Shown here: positions 25,467 through 37,853 of the stretch, piece by piece
Layout: each line of letters begins with the position of its first letter
Position numbering within the stretch: the first letter of the stretch is position 1
Source: Euwallacea fornicatus
Taxonomy: Eukaryota; Arthropoda; Insecta; Coleoptera; Curculionidae
DNA length: 64,000 bases
Direction: 5' to 3'
Assembly: GCF_040115645.1 (NCBI RefSeq)
Contig: NC_089548.1
Coordinates: 310,001-374,000, forward strand
Notes under the pieces: model-generated
The model's database searches: none
What the model was told of the DNA's origin: nothing
Seen by the model: only the letters and a program-made list of their open reading frames with translations
Made by a program: the position numbers and the translations under genes

Positions 25467-27143
25467 CTAAAAATTATTCTACACAATTTGTTGATTGCCT
25501 CACCTCGTCGATGTTAATTGCAATTATTGGGCCATAATAAACCGAGAAATTTAAATTGGAAACAAAGCATATAAACGAAGCTTAATTGTCTCTCTGTAAC
25601 AAATCATCAGCTTGTTCGACTAATTATCCCTTGGACCGATCTATTCATCTAGTATAATAAGCGTGACAATGCAAATCCTTTAATCTTATTTGATATATGC
25701 GTATAAACAATAGATTTGTTATATCATTTTGCGCAATGGAGGGTGTGGCGATTGATTTAGTTGGGATGCGAATCGTAAATTTAAAAGAAAACGCAAAAGT
25801 GGACCGCATCGAAATTTATTTCGAAAAACGCAGACTTGGACAAAACAAAAGGACTCTAAAACAATAACTGAGCCAGGTTTTAATGCGAAGGGTCAGTTCG
25901 AAGGGCCCGAATTGTGTCAAACAAGCCACAATAACTCAACAACTTAATGACTTGGGTCTAGACAGGTTCATGAACGAAAAATATTGCTATTGCCTTCAGG
26001 AACGACCACGGCAGCAATTCTAGGAACCCCTAGGAAATATATGGTATAGACCTAAGCTGCGTTTGGTTGGAAGTTAAAAAGGTTACGTGCTTGACTAGGT
26101 TTTTACAGCTTTTAATGTCCACTATACATATGTAAGGTAGAGTTAAAATGGACGCCCGGCTATCACACGACTAATTACAATTTAAATAACCGCATCGGAA
26201 GCGCGCTGGGTGCGATAAAGGTTGGTGCCGAAAGTGAGATACCCAGAACGCGGGTGCATTATCTAAATCGTCCTGTAAACACTAAATAGTATCATCGAAG
26301 ATGAGTGTAAAACACCTTATCTTATCACTAAGGCAATGATGATAGCATTAACATTAAAGAATCACAGAGAGGCCATGCAGTGCGGTATAGGCTATCGAAA
26401 GAATCTTAGCTCAGCACTCCGAATCTGAAGGTAGGTTCACATTATTCCCCTGTATATGTCTTAAGAGTTTCGTAAACGTATTTTAAACGAGGATTGGTTC
26501 TGATTGGGAATGAATGTCTCGAGGTGTGCCTCCCCTCCATTGGCAATCGCTCTTTATTTTCTCTTGCGTTATTTTTTCCTCACCCAAATCTCATTTGCGC
26601 GCTTCGAAAATTTGGAAAAAATGGGTTGTTCATATAGATGAATCGAACCATCTCGAACAGGCCCGACTTGTAAACCGACCTTAACTGTATTTTTGTCTTT
26701 CTCACAGATACATTTAAATCTGTCGAGCGTTGTCTCCAGGCCTGTCAGACCGCTCGCTGTCCTAAAAGAAAAAAAATATAACGCCTACTTTAAGCATTGC
26801 TACCTGAGTGTTGCATCAGAGCCCCATATAAATAACGGAGACACGAACCCTTATTAAGGTAGTTTTACATTACTGTGGTAACGCATACTACTCTGCGTTT
26901 TAGAGGCTGAAGCAGACTTGCAGCTACTTTGAGCATTGCTTGAGTTGCTTACCAAACAAGTGTGGAAATAGCTGATTATGTGACCAGTTAGGAAATGCAT
27001 AACTTTATATAACGAGTGGGATTCGCTTCGCACATTCAGCAACGTAACGCGAGTATAGCACCTCCTACTGAGTTTCATATAAGGATAGTCCCACAAGTAG
27101 TCGACCTATAGACGGTGCCCATTAAACACAGCAGAAAAAATTC
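25467..27143. other. no recognisable gene
   Basis: No assignable ORF or paired repeat. Confidence 0.4.
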
Positions 27144-27857
27144 AGGGGGTTTCGTCCTGGACTATTCCAACAATATTTTGTCCTTTGATGATGTTTTGAA
27201 AAATCGCTTTGTTCCGAGAATACAAGGCGAGAAAATTTTTCGTCAATGGTAACATTTTATTACTAAATATTACACGTAAAGCTTCTTAATATGCAAGAAA
27301 TGTTGAAAGTGACTACCTTTAGCTATGATGCAAGAATCTAATCTTCTCCTCATTGACTGCGAAACTCTTTCAAAAATACAAAGTTAGTTTCTTATTGAGT
27401 TCCTCTCGGAAATTATCCCATTTTTCAAATCTTCCACATTTTCCACCCTTTTTCCCACAAACCTTTCAAACTATTCATCAATGTCTCCGTGAAACAGGCA
27501 CATTGAATCGAAACAGAGGACCAGGAAAGCCAATGACCATAAGATCGTTGGAAGTGGGACACACCGTGCTGGACATGATAGAGAAAAATCCAGGTACTAA
27601 CGCTGATTCTTTCTACTGATGAAACAGATATCTCTAGGAATGGATTGGTTGACATGGACCTCATATTGACTACTTCACTGAAAGTAGTCATTTTCAACAG
27701 TTATTGTAGATTAAGCAGTTTTACATATAATATTTAGCAATAAAATGTAACTATTGTCGAAAATTTTTCTCGGCCTGTATCCTCAAAACAATGAGGTTTT
27801 CCAAAAATTTTCAAAGGGCCAAACATTCTTAGAATAGTCCAGGGACTAATCCCCTGA
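27144..27857 (+). mobile_element. non-autonomous Tc1/mariner-type element with HTH remnant
   Basis: Inverted ends of about 125 bases (27144-27268 and 27733-27857, starting CAGGGGRTTWSGTCC) face each other. The middle codes on the plus strand (about 27465-27610) for QTIHQCLRETGTLNRNRGPG, then VLDMIEKNPGTN, matching the second helix-turn-helix and linker of these transposases (FRETG..., GPGRP, ...ENP). Only this N-terminal slice survives. No clear TA duplication is left at the borders. Confidence 0.6.
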
Positions 27858-29672
27858 ATATTTGCCGTACGTTTAATCGACACCCTGCACTTGAACCCTG
27901 CAGGAGTCGCACTCATGACATTCCAGATGTGACCACTACAGAATTTATTATGAAAAATCCACAAAAATGTACTGGAAAATAGACATTTTAAAAAAGTGCT
28001 CTACAGGGTGTTCGGATTTGGAGTATTTTTGACAGGAAAATCCCATTTCCCGGGGAGATAGGGAAAAACTAGCATATATGTCAAGAGCTCGATTTATGAG
28101 AACGTATTTATAGCGAAAACAGTATTTTGATATTTTTAGGGTCCACATTGCTAGAGGGTGTTTTCCAAATTTGGACATAACTTTTTTGTGTAGAGCAACA
28201 TTGAAGTAAAACAAAAACATTCTTATGGCACTTTTTCAATGCGGTTGCAGTGTCGTGCTTAATTTTTTGCCACAGCGTACCGTTTTGTTAAAAACCGACA
28301 TAATATTTTTATTTTAAACGAAAATCACAGTCGGCTATTATTAAAAAAAAAAAAATTGAATCATTTTCAAGTATATAAGCATGTCTATATAGAATAGTAG
28401 CCCTTGGAGTAGCTTTTAGATTTTTCTCTCTCTCAATGACACTTTATGCGAGCCTATTTGCCAACAACTCTCTAATGAGCGCCAACGAATACGAAACCGG
28501 TAACGACTTATTGTGCTACATTAGCCTGAAGTTCTGTCTATAAATTATGACAAAAGGAAATTATGCAAATGCACATTAATAATCAACTAGATAAGAAACG
28601 CTACCGGCGGCAATATTTAGCATACACAAATAATAATTGTAAAGAACAATTAAAATCAATTTTAAAAAACGAATTTGTCTCGGTACGTGTAAATTGGCGA
28701 CATATTGGCACACCCTGGCGACAGCGAACGCGCCCCAGGTCTTGTTGGAACATTTGGAAAATCAATCTTCCTCCAGGAGGGTTTGGATAGTCTGGCACTG
28801 GTATTAAGCAGAGTTATTGGAGCCAGTTTGCGTGTAAAACAGCAAAATTAAACGATCAATCATCGGCTACTTAGCGACGCTAAACTAAATAATCGTGTGA
28901 ACTGACGAAATTAAAATAATCATTTAAAAATTTAATATATATGTATTAGGGGCTTTGTGTTTTGGTCCCCGTATAATCATACCTTTGTTCACCTGAATGG
29001 GGATCCCGCAGTGTTAAAAATTGAACCATTACTGCAATCTAATCATCGGCCCATCTCATTTCTTCCGAACAAATTTGGAGATGCTCCTTTATTCGAGGCT
29101 TATTAGATGTTACCCATTTTGAATTGGTTGTTTAATCGTTCGATTAATACTCCGTAAGTCGGAAGACGTAGCTCATCAATTCCTACAACTTTCCCCGAAA
29201 ATTCTTCTCTAGCAGAAAAATCGATGAGGACTATTTAATACCAGCTGAAATAGTCAGAAACCATCCCAAAATAATAAAATGTACGTTATCCGGACAATTA
29301 AAACCCGGATTCCAGCAATAAAACAAAATCGACTCAATTAATTCCAGTTTTCTCGGAAAAATACATTAGTCGAACATTCGTATATACAAGAGTGGTGCGT
29401 TTCTTCGTATACCATTTAATCCTGTTTTATTTTTACATTGTTAGGACCTGGATGGTGTGTCCTCTACTCGGTTTTGGCTTTTTTATGCTCGTTACCGTGT
29501 TCGTTATTTAATTAACTATCGGTTACAGAGACGGACTAGTGTTGATTATGGTTTTGACGCTAGCTTTTCGGTACTTGACAAGAAATAAATTGCGATTAAC
29601 ATCTCAACATGAATCGAAACTTAATTTAAGCTATGATTCAACTGCTCAGTCAAAAAATTTATTGTAGATACA
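27858..29672. other. no recognisable gene; one solitary element end
   Basis: A TACAGGGTGTTCGGATTTGG terminus lies at about 28005, with no convincing partner. No assignable ORF. Confidence 0.4.
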
Positions 29673-30448
29673 CAGGGTGTTCCAAAAAGGTTGCGCTAAA
29701 GTTAAGGAGGTTATAGGTGACGTTGCGGCGAACAATTTTTGCACTGAAATCACAGGTTAAAAATGGGCCGTTGTGGCTTCCAGATCTTTTTGTTCAAAAA
29801 CATAATGCTAGCTCGTTGACGCCAAAAGACTTCGATATTTTGTTTATTTTTATTGAAAATAACTAAAAAAAATATATAATAAAGGTTCAAAATGACGAAA
29901 TGGCGACCCTCAACCTGGTCACTTAAGTTCGTCGTCGAAATCATTAAATCGCGCTCCCGTTGTAAGAAGTATGGATTTTGCTACATGAAATGAAAGACGT
30001 CATCACTTTTCCCAACAAGTCCTCTTGGGGGCTGAAGGGGTTTCATACAGTAACGATTTGATCTAATCTGAAAGGAAAAAATCCAACGGGCTTAAATTAG
30101 GACGTCGCAGTGGCCACCTGATAGGTTCGTAATGTAAATTGGGCCATTTTCACAGTTTAAACGCACAAATTTTTCGCTAAAGAAACAAATGTCACTGCGA
30201 TTATTATTAAATCAATTTTCAGAAAGGTGGAGTTTCGGAATGTAAGTGATAAACTTGTATCAGAATACAAAAAAAGTGTTTGTTTTGTTCGCACCTATTC
30301 ACTTACGTTGAATATCAAAATCTTTTGAATGAAAATGACTCTTGAACCAAAACGACACATTTTTTATCAGCATTTTCTACGTAATTTTTCTTTACCGTAA
30401 TGTCCCTTATAATCTTATGAAGTTTACGACAAACTTTTTGAAACACTG
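29673..30448 (-). mobile_element. old non-autonomous Tc1/mariner-type element
   Basis: The left end CAGGGTGTTCCAAAAAGGTT and the inverted right end CAGTGTTTCAAAAAGTTT share about 55 recognisable bases. On the minus strand near 30070-30130 lies RWPLRRPNLSPLDFFLS, a decayed third-Asp motif. The rest is too worn to read. Confidence 0.5.
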
Positions 30449-31707
30449 TATATATAAAAAAGGCGTGGAAATTATCTTTCCTTTATAGGACGGCGGCAAA
30501 GGTAAACAATATCACATTTTCCAACCTCAAAGTCATCACAAAAGTTCTAAAAAACCCCCTTATGATGCTATCAATATTTAAAACAGCCGAGTCTCTTGAA
30601 AAAGTCATACAATTTAGAAAATCAAATTTTATTTTTTTTATGTTTGAAAAAAGAACGAAAACTCCAAAATGAGCTAAAAAAGAAAATTGGCCTAAGCCTC
30701 TTCCCAAAATTTCAAAACCGTGAGGCAGGTAGAAATCGTTAAATAAAAGAGAAAGCCTCAATGAATGAATAAAAAATCATTCGGATTCAATTGCGGAAAA
30801 CAGACTAAATTCAATTAACCGACGACTAGTTTCGGTCAGTTTAGTGAGGAGAGATGTTAGAGTTTTTAAGTTTTGATATTTATAACACACCTGAATAACT
30901 TGGATAGACTGAATTCCATTGGATTTAAATTTCACTCAAAGTTACTGAAAAAATCATTTTACTACAATCTTTATAAAAACATCAGAAGTCACGCAAAACT
31001 AAACATCTAGGTCTGGATTCGAGCATATAAAAAAGTTCGTTTACCGTTCTCATGTTAATTTGCTCTTGGACGAAATTCTCCTTACTCCATCACTGTCCAC
31101 CTCCTCTTTACTTTTGGTCCTCTGCTCTCGTTCCTATCTGGGCTCACACATGTTCGGGGCTTATCAGTGGTGGATCTAACCGCATAGCCATCGATAGGCG
31201 GTCCCTTATTTTTATTTTCTTTGAAAAGGCTTATTTAACTTAAATTAATCGGTTCGAGCAGTAATCAACAGCTCTGAGAAGTCATTTAAATTAATTAGAT
31301 TTGGATCTATAGTTACCGTTTAAATTGTTGTTTAATAAGGACTATATGGTCTTATGAAACTGCTTTTCGGATTTCTGTCACCAGGTACGAGATCCAGGTC
31401 CAACCACTGAACCCAGTCGTCCAGGATCAACAGAAGTTCATTTTTTACTCTAATATCTTACCATAAAGTTTATGTGCCGGAGAATTTCAATGCAAATTTT
31501 TCTTGTGAAAGTAAAGAAGTATGACATAGAAAACTAACCCTAACACTACTTCAATGCTTACAGGCTAAAACTTAACTTTAATTTTATTCGCTCATCCACT
31601 AGAAAAACGGCAGCAGGACAATGAGCCGAATTCACGTATAAATTCGACGAACCGCAAAAAATATGTCTACAGATTCTTTCTTCGTGTACTGGTGATGAAT
31701 ATTTCAG
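30449..31707. other. no recognisable gene
   Basis: No assignable ORF or paired repeat. Confidence 0.4.
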
Positions 31708-32010
31708 CAAATTTCAACAATTTTAATTTAGTCGACCATCTATCCGCCGGATCTTTAGTAGATTCCTATCCGGTGGGACCAGATTTCAAAGTGGCGCATC
31801 AGCCACCAAAAAAAGCCCACCTACGACAACAATGGAAATACAGTGGCGGGTATAAAACGTTTTTTGTTTTACGAAAAGACAGACCTGATAGTCCCATATT
31901 GAAAATGAAAAGTCTTTGTTCTAGCGGCAACTTTAGATCGATCATCCTGTTCCGACTTAAAATCTGGTTTCTCCGTAATAAAATTCGCGCGGTGAAGCGT
32001 AATCCTATTA
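31708..32010 (+). CDS. candidate internal exon, low confidence
   Basis: An acceptor-like AATATTTCAG ends at 31707 and a good donor, TTA|GTAAGT, starts at 32011. The 303 bases between are open in one frame, with GPDFKVAHQPPKKAHLRQQW in the first half and a basic second half. No family recognised. The second half looks less protein-like, so this may be chance. Confidence 0.2.
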
Positions 32011-34214
32011 GTAAGTACAAGTAAGTAGGTCGTGATTTTAGGTACTTACCTTCCTGCATTGATTTTCAAACCCTGACAATCAAACCGACTATTTTTAGAG
32101 TATCTCCAATTGTTACGTGCAAAGATTCAGATCAAACCTTTAGATAGTTCAATTATGAAGATGAAGTCAATTCACTGCCTTTAATATCTCAACTAGCGCT
32201 GAGTTGTTTATTTTTAGATGCTATCAATAGATGCGGTAGTTTTCCAACACTTTCTAATGATTTGCACTCATAATGTTTTTTAATACTGAGGTTTCGAATT
32301 TAATTTCTCGGAATGGCCACTCAAGACTCCAGAGTTGACTACTACACATTTTTCTTTTGACATGGACGCATTCAAGCTCTCATTCCCTTGTGGGAGATCT
32401 GAATGCCTCTTTTGCTTCTTTTCGCTCAGCATCGGTAACATCTACCTAGACTGAGAGTAGAACTATAGCAGAATCGAACTACAAACCGTTTTATCATAAA
32501 TTATCATACGTTTATTGTACAAATCTATATTCGGACGGCCGCGGGTCCACAATATGAATACAAGGGAGCATATAAGCATTATACAGGGCAATAAAAAAGG
32601 CGATCGTGTTGTCAGAGACATTCATAAGTCAGTTGGGCAGCAATAAAGAATTGTGCGATCTGCGAGATGAATGCTGAATGCGCGATGGCCGATTTGTGTT
32701 TTGGCGCTGGACCTGCGACGCATTCCGCGTAAGAAACGGCGGCGCGCGACTTCTTTTTTGTCTTTGGTTTTTTCGAAAAAAGTCAGTGGCGGTCCAGGCA
32801 TTGGCAATAAATCAATAGATCTTTAGGGCTTTCATTCCATTTTCAAATCTTAAAAAAATTGTCGTTGTCATCACAATGTGATCAGACGAGTCAACCAATG
32901 TTTGGCATAACTACGAAAAAGGACTTTTATTGAGAAATCAAAGAGAACTGGGTATATTAACTCAGGATTAGAAACCATTATGTGAAAAAATTCTTATATA
33001 AACAATGAAACTTTTGATGCTGAACTTCCAAGCATTGATTTCTTAATTCTGCATTTTAAATTCGAAAGCATCATTCACAGCGAATGAGCCTGTGAATCAT
33101 AGTTTGTGTTCCGTGTGAAGCGAAATGTAGGTCAAACTTGACTTCTCTTTGACATTAATCAAACAGGTACCTGCCTAAAATTGGTACATTTCTAATATGA
33201 CAATAAAATACTAAATACCTTAATCGTAGCGTTGACTATTTCTTCTTCACCCAAATTAAAACCAAAAAAGCACCAAACGATGTTCACACTATGATGGAAT
33301 TTCAATGAATTCTTGCCCGGTGGTCACTCAAATATCTGTACAGTTTGACAACATAATTCACTAAAAACACCAACATTTTCATAAATAAACGTTTAATATG
33401 TACAGGAAGGTATATCTTCAATGCATACAGAACAAGAAAAGTGCAGCGAGACCCATTATAAAGAAATACTTGTCAAATAGGTTAAGTTATGGATGGCTAT
33501 TGAGGTCGTGATTATAATATTGAGATTTATTTTATTCAATTAACATCGTAGATGCTCAGGGAAGAAATTGTAGGACCACCCCTTCCGAATGGCCGGATTT
33601 AGTAATTCCTGGGTACTGATTATAACACCCTAAAAAATCGTGATTTAAATTTAAATTTTATTTTTATAATAACGGCCTTCATTATCTTATAAATCATATC
33701 TCGAATGTGAAAAGTTTTAATTTCAGGTGCGCGTATCTCTTTGATAAATGCTGCTGCGGAGGCGGGCGAAGGAAAATCAAATTTAGAAACTCACATATAC
33801 GATTGGAAAAAAATACAACAATTATTTATAAAAAATACAAAGTTCCGCAAGTATCGTTTATTTGTTTCAAATACGAAAAAAAGTAAATTTCCTATTCAAT
33901 TGAGTGCTTTGATTAAAATAAAAAAGTATTTGCGTCAGCATTTGTATTGGCTTAAATTTTTGAATAATTTTTAAAGTGAAATCAAGTAAAACTTATAAGT
34001 GAGACAAGTAAAGCAACTTTCACGAAATCAATATTTTATTTAATTTAACAATCGAAAGAACAACTGCAAAGCCACAAAATGATCGAACTTAACTTAATAA
34101 TTGATAAGTTACCTATTATTGGTTATAACTTTTTGACATCGGCACGGCAGTGATGAAATTAAATTTTGAATAGTTGTAATCGGCCTGTTTGTTCATACTT
34201 CTTTCTTTTATCTA
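32011..34214. other. no recognisable gene
   Basis: A small GC-rich island at 32665-32800 has a 51-codon plus-strand frame with a donor-like GTAAGA inside. A plus-strand frame at 33727-33974 follows an acceptor-like TTTTAATTTCAG. Neither shows a known motif. Confidence 0.3.
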
Positions 34215-34445
34215 TCAAACACAGTTTGGAAACTTCACATTACGAATCCGATTATCTACTTCTTCCCATAGGTTCTCCATGGGCTTAAGATCTGATGATT
34301 GAGCCAGCCACCGTGGAACCTGGACATTGTGGTTGTAAAACCATTCCTAAACAACACGAGATGAATGTTTTGGATCATTGTGCTCTTGAAAGAAAAACCG
34401 AAGAGGCATCTCGCTTTCAGTATAGGGCAACATAACGTTCTGAAG
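34215..34445 (-). pseudogene. Tc1 (DD34E) transposase C-terminal fragment
   Basis: Minus strand: FFQEHNDPKHSSRVV, then VPRWLAQSSDLKPMENLWEE, then DNRIRNVKF. This matches the second and third catalytic motifs of Tc1 (QxDNDPKH and SPDLNPIENLWEE). The second Asp is His, while the final Glu is kept. A stop follows the first motif. It is truncated at its upstream side next to the MITE at 34466. Confidence 0.65.
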
Positions 34446-34465
34446 TATAACTCTATATACATATA

Positions 34466-34961
34466 CAGAGTGTTCTAAGTTAAGTACGCACTACTGGTAA
34501 CTTTATTATTATTATTATTATAGATATAAAATTGGTAAAAGTAGCAAACTTGTAACATTTTTCCCGCTGATTAAGATGGAGAGAACAGAAAAACCATTGA
34601 ATGTGGCATTTAAAGAAAATTGGAATTTATTAAAATAGAACGTCCTGTATATTTTTTTACTTTAAAATTCGCAAATCAGCAAGAGAACAAAAAAGGCTAT
34701 ATGCAATATTGGCCGAAAACTGAAACTTGGGCCTTTTTAGTTCTGTGAGTGATTTGCGAACGTTAGAGTAAAAATCAACAGAGAATCGAATAAAAAAAAC
34801 ATTTCCTGATTTTTTCTTATATGCCACATTCAGTTGTTTTTCTGTTTCTGTTCACCATCTTAATCAGCGGGAGAACTGCTACGAGTTTACCAAGTTAACC
34901 GACATTGCATTTATAAAAATAAAAAAGTTACCAACGGTGCGCTCTTAATTAGAACGGGCTG
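34466..34961. mobile_element. MITE with ~145-base inverted ends
   Basis: The left end CAGAGTGTTCTAAGTTAAG and the inverted right end CAGCCCGTTCTAATTAAG are alignable for about 145 bases, with a long shared inner block CCCGCTGATTAAGATGG. It is flanked by TA and has no coding content. Confidence 0.65.
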
Positions 34962-34973
34962 TATATCCCTGTA

Positions 34974-35575
34974 CAGGATGTTACTTAAATAATTAGCCAA
35001 ATTATAAGGGGTCACTTTTTGAGTGACTCTAATATGAAAAGTTTATAGAAATATAAGTCCAGTAACACTTCTTTTTCAAGGTATAGAGTATCGAACTTTT
35101 TGTGTCGTTTTTTCGTAAAAATTTTAATAATAATTTAGCCGATTTTATTGAAAATGGCATTTACATATAATAAATGTTTATTACAAAAAAAAATTGCGTA
35201 CCATTTGTTTAAATTTAGTTTTAATAAAAGGTTTTTCTTGTTTGATTTTTGTTAAATTTCCGTTTCCCTTTTTAAAATCATGTTACTCCTGTGCAGGTCA
35301 CTAGCAAAAGGAAACAAACAATTTCTAGCTTTAAAGATTCTTTTGTACTACATTAAAAATTATCAGCAATTTTCAACATATTTATTTTAATTAATTTACG
35401 TTTTCTTGTTATTTAGGAGTTTTTTAAAAATATGTAACAATTTTTGGAAAAAAATTTGAAACCCTGTATCTTGAACACCAAGCATTACTGGATCATATTT
35501 TTATGAGCTTTTTGTCTTGAAATCACTCAAAGAATCATCCCACGAAACTTGGCCACGCACTCAAATAACATCCTG
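34974..35575. mobile_element. MITE with ~120-base inverted ends
   Basis: The left end CAGGATGTTACTTAAATAATTA and the inverted right end CAGGATGTTATTTGAGTG share about 120 diverged bases, including CCAGTAAYRCTT. It is flanked by TA and lies only 12 bases from the preceding MITE. No coding content seen. Confidence 0.6.
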
Positions 35576-36259
35576 TATTTTAATCGATTTATGGTGCCAT
35601 TTGTAAAGTGTAATGACCCTACTATGATTCACGAAAAACCATCCCATAAAAATACATTACCATGTCAGTGTTTCTCTGTTGCTATAACATACTCTGGGTG
35701 AAATCTTGGATTAATTAGGCGCCTACACGCCTCATTCCATCTGAATTGAAAATTTTATATCAAGATTAGTAGCTAAATAATACATTTTCCAGCTTTCAAC
35801 CGTCCAGTTCACATGTCGCCGTACGAATGTCAGCCTGGCAAAAGACGATTTCTTTCCAGAACCAACGCCTTGTTGGCTGGATATCTGCTACACAGTTTTG
35901 CTTCGTCTAGTTAAAGTTGAACAATCCTTGGATAAATTTGCAAATTAGGAATTTTAGCAATTATTTTCGAGGCAGACAGCCGCGGACCTCTTTGAGTTAC
36001 TCTTTCAAATTCTCGTATTAATCCAAAATGTTTATTTGCGAAGCTCTTTCGATTTCAGTATAATTTCTACATGTTTCTACCGTTGTGACCATTAATTAGA
36101 AATTTACAAATTCCAGTAAACTCGTACATTCGAGTAGATAAGAACAATTTGTGGCGTTATATAATGCGCCGAATCCAAATATGCAATTTTTTTGTCATAA
36201 GTGATTCTAATTTTCAAGTTCGCGTCATTTAGTATATCAGTTAATTTATTGTGTTCGCA

Positions 36260-36885
36260 ACAGTTTGTTTCTGGTTTGGAACGTGAGTTATGCTGCCATA
36301 TGTACCATCGTAGGACCATCGGAATCTTCATGTGATCATCCAGTTCGTCAAACTTGGTCTGATCAACCACTTTGTCAAAGCACTCAACCGCGAAGGGCCT
36401 GCTTTTCAATATTTAATTAAGTTGTTTCCTAAATTGTGATACGTAAAAATTAAAGAAGAATTATTTGTCGAACTTGACATTCAAGAATTAATGGCGTACA
36501 ATGAGTTTACAAAATGTTTAATAACCTATGAAGCGGCAGCATGGGCATTATTCAAAGAACTTTCTTGGGAACCAGAAATGTCCGGTTTAGAAGCAAATAG
36601 TCGAAGATTTGTTGCATAACTACCACGAAATTGGAGCTCGAATATCTCCCAAAATACATTTTCTCTATTCCCATCTGGATTTTTTCTTGAAAATTTAAAT
36701 GACACAAGCGATGAGCAATGAGAGCGACTACACCAAGATACGGCAAAAACCGAAAGATGTCAAGGACTTTGCAATGATAGAATGCTGAGCGACTATTCCT
36801 GGACTGCGCAGAAGAGATTAGAAGTAAAAAGCAGTTTGTAGCTGAATTATTAATAATTCTGCTCTTGTTCCTTGACCTATGATGT
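36260..36885 (+). pseudogene. second copy of SDEHxERFHQD family
   Basis: Plus strand: LGLINHFVKALNREG then FQYLIKLFPKL near 36345-36430, a stop, KIKEELFVELDIQELM, then ITYEAAAWALFKEL. After more stops come FFLENLNDTSDEQ, stop, ERLHQD and MLSDYSWT. These match, block for block, the relic at 11800-12255 (KIKEG...REIM, SDEHAERFHQD, LADYCWT). The downstream region codes for KKQFVAELL before the shared terminal region begins. Several stops make it a pseudogene. Its adjoining 3' sequence is shared with the element at 3735-5003, which ties this protein to that terminus. Confidence 0.6.
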
Positions 36886-37230
36886 ACGGCGTCAAAGCAT
36901 TTTACATAAGCTTTTTTGACGTTTTTCCTTATTTTAATTAAATGGCAATATTCCAGTGATACATAAAAAAAATTATACTGTATTGTAGCCAAAACCGTAT
37001 ACCTTAGGATTTCATGTTATGTTTTTTTTCGGTGAAATTGAAAACTTAACAAAAAAACCTTTGAAAGCAAGAATTAATGTTAATTAATTGTTATTATCAC
37101 AAAACTTAAAACGACTTTAATTCTAATTAATAGAAAACGGCAGCTGAGTGAAGAGAAACCGAACAAAATATAAGCAACCCTTCGGCAATGTAGCCGAAGA
37201 GTTGTCTAAATGTGGAATGAGTATAGTATA

Positions 37231-37853
37231 CAGGGTGAGTCGGGAGGATCGTGCCAAACTTCAGGAGCGTGTTGTACATGAAAAATAAATGTAAACAAAC
37301 TCAAATGTTGTTATCCGATTTTTGTTTGTTTACAAGTTATAGCGTAAATAAAATTTTTGAAGTAGGATTCCATTTACCATAAACGTACCTTTCCTGAACG
37401 TTGGATTGGTCGTGGTGGCCCTATTAGTTGGCCTCCAAGGTCTCCAGACCTCACACCACTAGACTATTGTTTGTGGGGTTGGTTTTAAACTGAAGTGTAC
37501 AGAGTAAAAGTGGACACTCAAGATGCACTAATTCAACGCATTAGAAATGTTGCAGCTGCTATTAAAGAAAGACATGAAACAATCAGGAGCGCAACGAATG
37601 CTCTTCGTAGACGAAGCCGAAAATGTTTAGAAGTTAATGGCAATATTTTTGAACATTTACTATGATATCCAAACGTTAATTTATGGAATTTCTTATGAAA
37701 TTTGTAAATTTTTTAAATTTTATGTTTTAATTTTATTTACGCTATAACTTGTAAACAAACAAAAATCTGATAACAACATTTGAGTTTTTTTACATTTATT
37801 TTTCATGTACAACACGCTCCTGAAGTTTGGCACGATCCTCCCGACTCACCCTG
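37231..37853 (+). mobile_element. young non-autonomous element, near-perfect inverted ends
   Basis: The 124-base inverted ends (37231-37354 and 37730-37853) begin CAGGGTGAGTCGGGAGGATC and differ at only about two positions by eye. TA flanks both sides. The centre keeps only the last third of a D-x41-D transposase (37384-37665). Near-identity of the ends points to recent mobility with a transposase supplied in trans. It sits inside the decayed Tc1 element. Confidence 0.85.
37384..37665 (+). pseudogene. C-terminal part of D-x41-D transposase
   Basis: About 93 codons: RTFPERWIGRGGPISWPPRS, then SPDLTPLDYCLWGW (third catalytic Asp in PLDY), an in-frame TAA, then TEVYRVKVDTQDALIQRI and a C-terminus reading NGNIFEHLL. 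Apart from the single stop the frame is clean. The N-terminal HTH and the first two catalytic residues are deleted, so it cannot be active. Confidence 0.75.

Noticed and set aside
32622..32807. Basic frames on both strands of a small GC-rich island
   Set aside because: Low-complexity basic peptides in both strands and no splice pair; not enough to call an exon.
36104..36409. 101-codon minus-strand frame
   Set aside because: Its right part lies antisense to recognisable family blocks (LGLINHFVKAL on the plus strand) and it shows no motif of its own.
36552..36992. 146-codon minus-strand frame
   Set aside because: It is the antisense of the SDEHxERFHQD relic and of the shared terminal sequence; the plus-strand reading matches the copy at 11800-12255 block by block.
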